Of a DNA stretch of 64,000 nucleotides, positions 60,201-64,000 are shown piece by piece. Below the pieces are notes generated by a model, which saw only the letters and a list, made by a program, of their open reading frames with translations, made no database searches and was not told the DNA's origin. This stretch comes from Camarhynchus parvulus (Eukaryota > Chordata > Aves > Passeriformes > Thraupidae), in contig NC_044591.1 of assembly GCF_901933205.1 (NCBI RefSeq), positions 1,957,501 through 2,021,500 of the forward strand. The letters are read 5' to 3'. Positions within the stretch are counted from its first letter, which is position 1, and every line of letters starts with the position of its first letter. Both the position numbers and the translations under genes were made by a program.

Positions 60201-60621
60201 GGTATAAAAAAATCTGTTTCTAAACTGGAGTAACAACAGGAAAAATAAAAGATAAAAAATCTAAAATAAAATGCCCCTTTAGAACTTCAACAGCCCCATC
60301 CTATCCAAACCTAGGCCAGGAGTGATGGAGCTTCTTTGGACAGCAGCAGAGTGATGTGGTGCCTCCATCTACCCAGCCTTCACCTCCTCTGTGGCCTTGC
60401 CTTATTGTTCTCTGGGGAAATCTCTGTTCGGGGAAGTGCTCTTTGGGAAGAAAGCTTTTATTAGTCTTCCAAATCTCTGTGGCACAGCATGACCAAGGTT
60501 AAACCCCCTACTCACTGGGCTCCACCTTGGGGAGGCTGTACTGCCACAGGAAGCAGCCGGTCATGGCCACGGACAGCAGGAGGAGGAACACGACCAAGAC
60601 GTGGATCCACTTCAGCTCCAT
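46664..60621 (-). CDS. LACTBL1: LACTBL1, beta-lactamase-like 1 (six joined exons)
   Basis: A serine beta-lactamase/penicillin-binding-fold protein, built on the minus strand from 60516-60621, 58623-58732, 55521-55678, 53499-53746, 50346-50451 and 46664-47642. All introns are GT-AG, junction phases are 1, 0, 2, 1 and 2, and no stop interrupts the 568-aa product. A hydrophobic segment at about residues 6-27 with few preceding residues suggests a signal anchor (type II membrane protein). The three motifs of the fold are present: S128-V-S-K131 (SxxK nucleophile and base), Y246-S-N248 and K385-D-G387 (KTG-box equivalent). Four N-glycosylation sequons (N96, N109, N366, N460) fit an extracellular or lumenal enzyme domain. 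About 180 residues follow the KDG motif. The family assignment is by motif and recalled similarity. Substrate and physiological role are unknown to me. Start chosen at the ATG with a strong context (GCCATGG) just before the membrane segment. An in-frame upstream start is listed separately. Confidence 0.9.
47795..48342 (-). mobile_element. LTR-like element, copy 1 (same family as 56130-56652)
   Basis: On the minus strand it begins TGTGGGAATCC and carries AATAAA at 47846-47841, followed by a GCAGTCCTGTACCATTTGTG end. The plus strand shares ACAGGACTGCTG, GCATCAG(T/C)CTCATT and ACTAAGCTTAAAA-like blocks with the second copy. It lies in the gene's own orientation. Confidence 0.65.
49492..49637 (+). 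mobile_element. CR1 LINE 3' fragment in LACTBL1 intron
   Basis: GGGAAGTGTCCAAGGCTGGG through GGTCCCTTCCAACCCAAATC to ATTCTATGAATCCATGATA. Confidence 0.92.
50346..50451 (-). CDS. LACTBL1: LACTBL1 exon E6
   Basis: 106 bp encoding LPRRLRSTSLLWKGST... to ...VADPGT. It enters with GT completing a glycine codon and leaves with AG of an arginine codon. Acceptor TGTGGACAG and donor ACAAG|GTCAG. It lies between the SxxK and YxN motifs, in the variable helical part of the fold. Confidence 0.92.
51268..51540 (-). mobile_element. CR1 LINE 3' fragment in LACTBL1 intron
   Basis: ATGGATTCACTAAGGTTGG, CCAGGATCATGGAACTCAACC and ATGGTGACTCCACCACCTCC. Confidence 0.9.
53200..53241. repeat. 21-bp tandem duplication
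   Basis: AAAGGAATCTGTGTTCACCT occurs twice head to tail, and the copies differ only in the last base of the 21-base unit. Confidence 0.9.
53499..53746 (-). CDS. LACTBL1: LACTBL1 exon E5 with catalytic SVSK
   Basis: 248 bp encoding residues 126-207. It opens IASVSKIFPTIMLYKMWEEG, whose SVSK is the SxxK motif at the N-terminus of the active-site helix. The usual GKV(T/S)LDDP follow-on of this fold is also present, and the exon ends at MASQLS. Acceptor TTCCCTAACAG and donor CTCTCAG|GTGAGG. Confidence 0.95.
54067..54183 (-). mobile_element. diverged CR1 3' fragment next to the tRNA element
   Basis: TCACAGAATCATTTAGGTTGG, AGATCATTGAGTTGGACC and TCCCTAAATGCCAGATTCCC. It ends in GGCTCCATCCAGG, matching the CTCCAGGGATGG region of other copies, exactly where the tRNA begins. 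Confidence 0.85.
54185..54258 (+). tRNA. tRNA-Asn (anticodon GTT), gene or SINE head
   Basis: A full cloverleaf can be drawn. The acceptor GTCCCTG pairs with CAGGGAC (7 of 7) and the D stem GCGC with GCGC. The anticodon stem TTCGG pairs with CCGAA around loop CTGTTAA (anticodon GTT), and the T stem GGTGG with CCACC around TTCGAGC. The A box (TGGCGCAATCGG) and B box (GGTTCGAGCC) fit RNA polymerase III consensus. The discriminator is G. No intron or encoded CCA is present. A CR1 3' tail begins a few bases downstream and no clear T-run terminator follows, so it may be a retroposed SINE head instead of a working tRNA gene. Confidence 0.85.
54185..54345 (+). mobile_element. tRNA-Asn + CR1 tail chimera (SINE candidate)
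   Basis: Directly after the tRNA, about 54266-54345 reads CCTGTGGCAGGGGATTGGAAC, then GTTGTCCCTTCCAACCCAAATC and ATTCAATGGTTCTGG. This is the 3' terminus of CR1 in the same orientation, with its short ATTCTATG-like end repeat and no poly-A. That tRNA head plus LINE tail is the architecture of a SINE. It sits at the truncated edge of an older, oppositely oriented CR1. Passerine tRNA/CR1 SINEs have been described (TguSINE1, which I recall as isoleucine-tRNA-derived), so the asparagine head deserves checking. Confidence 0.65.
55033..55456 (+). mobile_element. solo LTR-like element with 6-bp target duplication
   Basis: Second copy of the family at 35943-36450. It is flanked by AGGTAC on both sides (55027-55032 and 55457-55462). 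It starts CTGTCACCATCATATTTTCTG, has AATAAATTAGCTTTCTGAG near its end and the shared GAACATGGAGTCAGATGCATC block. The ATCAT array of the other copy is absent and is replaced by TTTAGTTTAGTATTC and ATATAATATAGTATC. Confidence 0.75.
55521..55678 (-). CDS. LACTBL1: LACTBL1 exon E4
   Basis: 158 bp encoding residues 73-124, VDQMLRQKMHSSGLPAMSAI through NEYTIY. It is the first strand-helix part of the lactamase fold leading up to SVSK, with sequons at N96 (NDT) and N109 (NAS). It begins at a codon boundary. Acceptor TTTCTCCCCAG and donor CTACAG|GTGGGG. Confidence 0.94.
56130..56652 (-). mobile_element. LTR-like element, copy 2
   Basis: On the minus strand it starts TGTGGGAAATAGTAAAGG, has AATAAA at 56181-56176 and ends near CCTGTCCCATTCGTG. 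It corresponds to 47795-48342 over its whole length with many differences, so both insertions are old. Confidence 0.65.
57172..57470 (+). mobile_element. CR1 LINE 3' fragment in LACTBL1 intron
   Basis: GGGACAAGGGATGGAGTCC-like start, GGATGGATGGGATTTTGGG, GAGCAACCTGGGACAGTGGG and CTCTTCCAACCCATGTCAG. Confidence 0.92.
58055..58147. repeat. (CCCTTT)n / (GGGAAA)n tract, about 15 copies
   Basis: Uninterrupted hexamers on the plus strand, then TTCCTCC-type pyrimidine repeats to about 58205. On the minus strand, which is the sense strand of LACTBL1, it is a GGGAAA run meeting the G3N1-7 quadruplex pattern many times over. Confidence 0.95.
58623..58732 (-). CDS. LACTBL1: LACTBL1 exon E3
   Basis: 110 bp encoding residues 36-72: NPSVMEVRSEAVQMCPRYPE and on to LKEALEK. 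This is the stalk between the membrane anchor and the enzyme domain, rich in proline. Acceptor CTGTTTTCCAG and donor GAGAAG|GTCTGT. Confidence 0.92.
58733..60515 (-). other. LACTBL1 intron E2-E3
   Basis: Contains the CR1 at 59680-60125. The remaining parts carry no element I can name. Confidence 0.85.
59680..60125 (+). mobile_element. CR1 LINE 3' fragment, about 445 bp
   Basis: ATGGGGATGTTCCATGGGCTG, GGATCCAGGGAGACTTTAGAG, GTCCAAGGCCAGGCTGGATGG and a tail CTATGATTCTGTGATTCC. Confidence 0.94.
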
Positions 60622-60660
60622 GGCAGTGAGCTTGAGGAAGCTCCGGCTGCAGGGTGCCTG
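60516..60660 (-). CDS. LACTBL1: LACTBL1 exon E2 with membrane anchor
   Basis: Codes residues 1-35 from the ATG at 60621-60619: MELKWIHVLV, then a leucine/valine-rich stretch, ending SLPKVEP. The donor is CCCA|GTGAGT at 60516. The acceptor at 60661 follows a long pyrimidine tract (CATTCCTTCTCCATTCCAG). The 39 bases between acceptor and ATG contain no stop and stay in frame (QAPCSRSFLKLTA), so translation could also enter from an upstream exon. Confidence 0.88.
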
Positions 60661-63600
60661 CTGGAATGGAGAAGGAATGGGCTAGGAGAGAGAAAACACC
60701 TGCTGTGTCAGCTGGGAGAGAGGCCCCTGTGCTGCAGAACAAAGCTGCTGCAGGGACAGGACTCACCTGGTCTGCTGGAACTGTCCCTGCCCATGGCAGG
60801 GGGTGGAATGGGATGAGCTTTAAGGTCTCTTCCACCCAAACTATTCTGGAATAATTTCAGTGACATTGCTGAACCAGGGCAGGGCAGACCAGCCCCTATT
60901 GGGGTACTGGAACCAGAAATTACCTCCTGGCTTTCAGTGAGCTCTGTGAGCCTCCCCTTGCTGGTTCTTGTGGAACACCAACTACTCCTTTTGCCTTCTC
61001 CCCTCCCTGCAGGTGAAGCTCATCATCCCAGCCTGGCAGGAGTCTCAGTTACAGCTCTCACTTCCTCCCTTCTCAATCACCATGACTTATTCCTGGATAT
61101 CTTTCCAGCCCCTTTTTCCAGAGTCCAGCATCTGTTCATGGCAGCCACCAGCCAGACCATCTGAGCAGATCCAGCTTTTCTAGATGAATGATGGAATTTT
61201 TCACTCCGTGCTGCCCTTACCCTTCTCTGTTGTGCCTGTAAATCCCATTCTATCACGTACCATCTGTAAGCTTGGCATTTACAGATGCCATGTTTTGGAA
61301 AACTGCCTGATATTTGAGTGTGTGCAGCTCTCACAACACTGGAGACCATCCAGGTTGGTGAGAGAACCAGATCAATGTTGAAGAAAAACAAGGAACAGAT
61401 GACAAATGAGGAGGTGCCTGAGCCTGAGCTGTGCTCCTTCACTGCCTGCAGGAGGTCAGGAGGGTGCTTTTGAAAGTTTGGCAATTAATGTTATAAAACA
61501 TATGGCCTGCCATTTGCATCCAATATGCTCCACATTCCTATGCTGTTTCAGGTTGTCTGGACTCACTTGTAGGATAGACAGATTGAAATATTCCCTTTAG
61601 ATTTCCACACAGCCTTTTCCCCCCTCCCTGTTTTGGAGATACAGGATAGCTCATGCAAAAGCTTCTGCAAACCAACTGAGCCTTGTCACTCACAGCCAGG
61701 GAATCTGCAGAGCCTCTCCCAGACCCGCACACGGTTCTGTGGATCCAGCTGGGTTTTCCAGCCTTCACTGGAACTCTGAGTTGCAGTTCCACTTTCTGCA
61801 TAATAACAGAAATATAATTTTTCCTGAAAACCTTCAGCCTGGTCAGGCATTCCTATAGGAATTTCTGAAAGCAGCTTATGTCAGGCTCTTCCATAACAAT
61901 TAAAATTCAAGGATGGCTTAAGACTGTGCAGATGTCTGCAGACCCAGTCACACCTGAGCCTGCCTGAGCGCTCCAGGTCCCTATTCCAGCCTGTGACTTG
62001 TTTCTAAATAGGGGAATTCCATCCTGACACCAATTCCATTCTTGTTTGTATATACCAAGCTCCTTCAGGGCTTTTGCAGGCAGGAGATTCCATCACCCAA
62101 GGAAAAGCCTGTGCTGAGATCTCTTTAATCCCCTCACACTGTGGCTCAGTGTGTGTTCAGGGATGTCACCCAGAGCTGTTCTCATGCAGCAAGGAGTGGG
62201 ACAGGGCCCTCTGCCCTGGAGTGTTCATGGGTGACTTCCTTGGATTTAGTCCCATCTTAATAACATAGATTCCTCCACCAATTTTCAGTTCCTCTGACCA
62301 TTTTTCTGCCTCTTTCCTTGCTTCACTGAGAAGCCCTGCTTCCTGAGTGCCAGAGAACAAGGTGAGAATACTATTTTCTGGTGTATTCCCCATCTCATGG
62401 ACTCCAGACTCCCTGGGACATTAAGTGAAGACACAAAGATACCAACTTTGAGCTCATCTTTTAGTCAAACTTATCCTTCTGTCCAAACTGCCCTTTACTT
62501 CATGTTGATCATGAGTGCTCTGAAAGGGTTTTTTTCCTTCTCTACCCTGTGATCTGGTGAGAATGCAAAGAAACCAAGAAACCCTGGCAATACCATGGAT
62601 TAGAGATATGGATCTCCCTTATTGATGGGACATCAGATACCCGAACGTGTGAAAAATATTCCTCCACCGGGGAGATGCTCTACCCTCCAAACTACTTTCC
62701 AGGGAAAATATCACTTTTTCCCCTGCACCTGGGAGACTGTCAGGCAAGCAGATGGATAGATCCCTATAAACCCTCCTCCCAATTCCCACTCCAGGACCTG
62801 TCTGGTCTCACCTTCCTCTGGTTTCCCCCTGACTCCGTGTCTCTGTGACTGTCACAGCTCACAGCACAGACACAGCAAGGCAGGGGAAGGGGGACACCGA
62901 GCACTTAAACACATGCAAATGAATGCAAACACTTGCAGGAATGAGTGCACACAGCTTCCCATGGGGACAGCCTAGCAGTAGGATACATTTCCCACCCCCC
63001 GAGTTTTTCAAAATTAGAATGGGGAGAAAATCTGGGGATTCCCATCGGACCACCCAGGTCACAGTCCTGCCCCACCAGGGTTGCTCGGCCAAGGCACAGC
63101 TCAGCAGGGATTAGGGAGAGCCAGAAACACCCCCAGCCCCTCACGTACCACCTCCAGGAGCTGCCTCAGTCCCAAAGGCTGCTGTCCTTCCTCCAGGCGT
63201 GTGGGCACTTGAACAGCCCCATCCTGGCCAGCCTCAGCCCGGGCAGGGCGCAGCAGGAGCCCTGGGCATCTCCCAAAGGCAGCTCTGCCTCAGGGGCAGG
63301 CGCTGCTCAGGCACCGGCTGCAGCAGCCCCCTTTCTCTCCCCACGGGTCCTGCTCCAGATTTATCTTGCCAGGAGTCCTGCTCTGGCTTTCCCCATCCAT
63401 TTGGCCCATCCAGACCCTCCAGAGAGTGCTGCTGATCTCCCCTGGGAAAGGAGCTTAAGTGACAGGGACAGCATGGCATTTGCACAGGAAAGTGCCTGAG
63501 AGATTGGATGTTAATTCTTCCTAATGCTTCTGTGCCATGTGTGTGAATCACAGCTGAAACCAGGAGGGCTTCACCATCTATTTATAGCAGCTTCATCTCC

Positions 63601-63888
63601 TCCTGACATCTGAACAGGAGGCGATTAAGCAGGAGAGGGCCAGTCCCTGAGTGCCTGCAGCCAGCCTGGGGAGCTGCTCACGGGGAGGGCACACGGAGAG
63701 CTAAGCCGGGAGCTCAGGCACTCTCTGGGCTTAATCCTGAACAGCCTCCTGGAGTTCTCCCACAGTGACAGACAAGGGAGTCATTCCCAGCTCCCAGGCT
63801 CACAGGACAGAGATGGAGCTGGGATTTCATCCTCCTTCTCTGCCAGGCACTCTGAAGGATAGTGGGAGGTGCATGAGGGCGTCCTTAC
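60661..63888 (-). other. upstream intron of LACTBL1 or 5' flank
   Basis: Holds a CR1 at 60775-60852. The rest, about 60853-63888, shows no exon I can support and no named repeat. Confidence 0.55.
60775..60852 (+). mobile_element. CR1 LINE 3' end
   Basis: TGTCCCTGCCCATGGCAGGG, GGGATGAGCTTTAAGGTCTC and a TATTCTGGAAT end. Confidence 0.9.
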
Positions 63889-63909
63889 CCGCAGCTGTAA
63901 CCCCTCCAT
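63889..63909 (-). CDS. LACTBL1: candidate first coding exon of LACTBL1 (E1)
   Basis: On the minus strand CAGCCATGG starts a seven-codon frame, MEGLQLR, that ends exactly at a strong donor (CGG|GTAAGG at 63889). Joined to the acceptor at 60661, it reads in frame through QAPCSRSFLKLTA into MELKWIHVLV, giving 588 aa. A TATA box lies about 60 bases upstream. The frame match could be chance (one in three), so this stays a prediction. Confidence 0.5.
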
Positions 63910-63963
63910 GGCTGCTCAGGAGGCTCTTCTCATCCCCTGTGCTGCTGGTCCCCACAAATAAAG

Positions 63964-63974
63964 GGCTTATAAAC
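63964..63974 (-). promoter_or_regulatory. candidate TATA box for LACTBL1
   Basis: GGTTTATAAGC on the minus strand, with TATAA at 63971-63967. A start some 25-30 bases downstream (about 63940) would give a 5' UTR of about 30 bases to the candidate ATG at 63909. The surroundings are not CpG-rich, so it would be a TATA-type, regulated promoter. Confidence 0.45.
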
Positions 63975-64000
63975 CCCTGTGATGGAGAGAACAGAGTTGG

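Noticed and set aside
46664..60621. Beta-lactamase motifs as a sign of bacterial contamination or recent transfer
   Set aside because: The gene has at least five spliceosomal introns with CR1 and LTR insertions in them, and belongs to a family known across vertebrates. It is not an antibiotic-resistance gene.

Overview
This window is vertebrate nuclear DNA and almost certainly from a bird, probably a songbird. The evidence is the density of CR1 LINE fragments with the usual 5'-truncated 3' ends, solo LTRs with TSDs and AATAAA signals, a tRNA-headed element with a CR1 tail, and one interrupted gene with GT-AG introns. There is no bacterial-style gene organisation, and nearly all long ORFs are accidental readings of repeats.

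Layout. (1) 1-850 is a CpG-rich promoter with an NRF1-type site, a perfect GTCACGTGAC E-box, a series of YY1-like AAGATGGCG motifs and two short minisatellites. A good splice donor on the minus strand at the left edge suggests that a gene leaves the window leftwards. (2) 1.0-3.1 kb is a nest of LTR pieces, including two copies of one LTR in inverted orientation. (3) 3.1-46.6 kb has no gene I can support. It holds some twenty CR1 fragments, several solo LTRs, a 0.7 kb CCATC/21-bp minisatellite at 14.55-15.25 kb, microsatellites, a telomere-like patch at 22.0 kb and long stretches of single-copy-looking DNA. (4) 46.66-60.66 kb (possibly to 63.94 kb) is the only gene read in full: LACTBL1, a serine beta-lactamase/penicillin-binding-fold protein, on the minus strand. 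It has six certain coding exons and perhaps a seventh at the right edge behind a TATA box. All reading-frame phases match across the junctions, giving 568 aa (588 with the upstream start). The three catalytic motifs (SVSK, YSN, KDG) are intact.

The LACTBL1 introns carry CR1s, two same-strand LTRs with sense AATAAA signals, another solo LTR with a target duplication, a GGGAAA tract on the transcribed-sense strand, and, on the + strand, an intact-looking tRNA-Asn (GTT) joined to a CR1 3' tail. The last is the most unusual element here: either a tRNA-Asn gene beside a CR1 piece, or a tRNA/CR1 SINE.

All family assignments are by eye. No database search, alignment score or folding programme was run. 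Repeat boundaries are approximate to about 10-20 bases unless target duplications are named.
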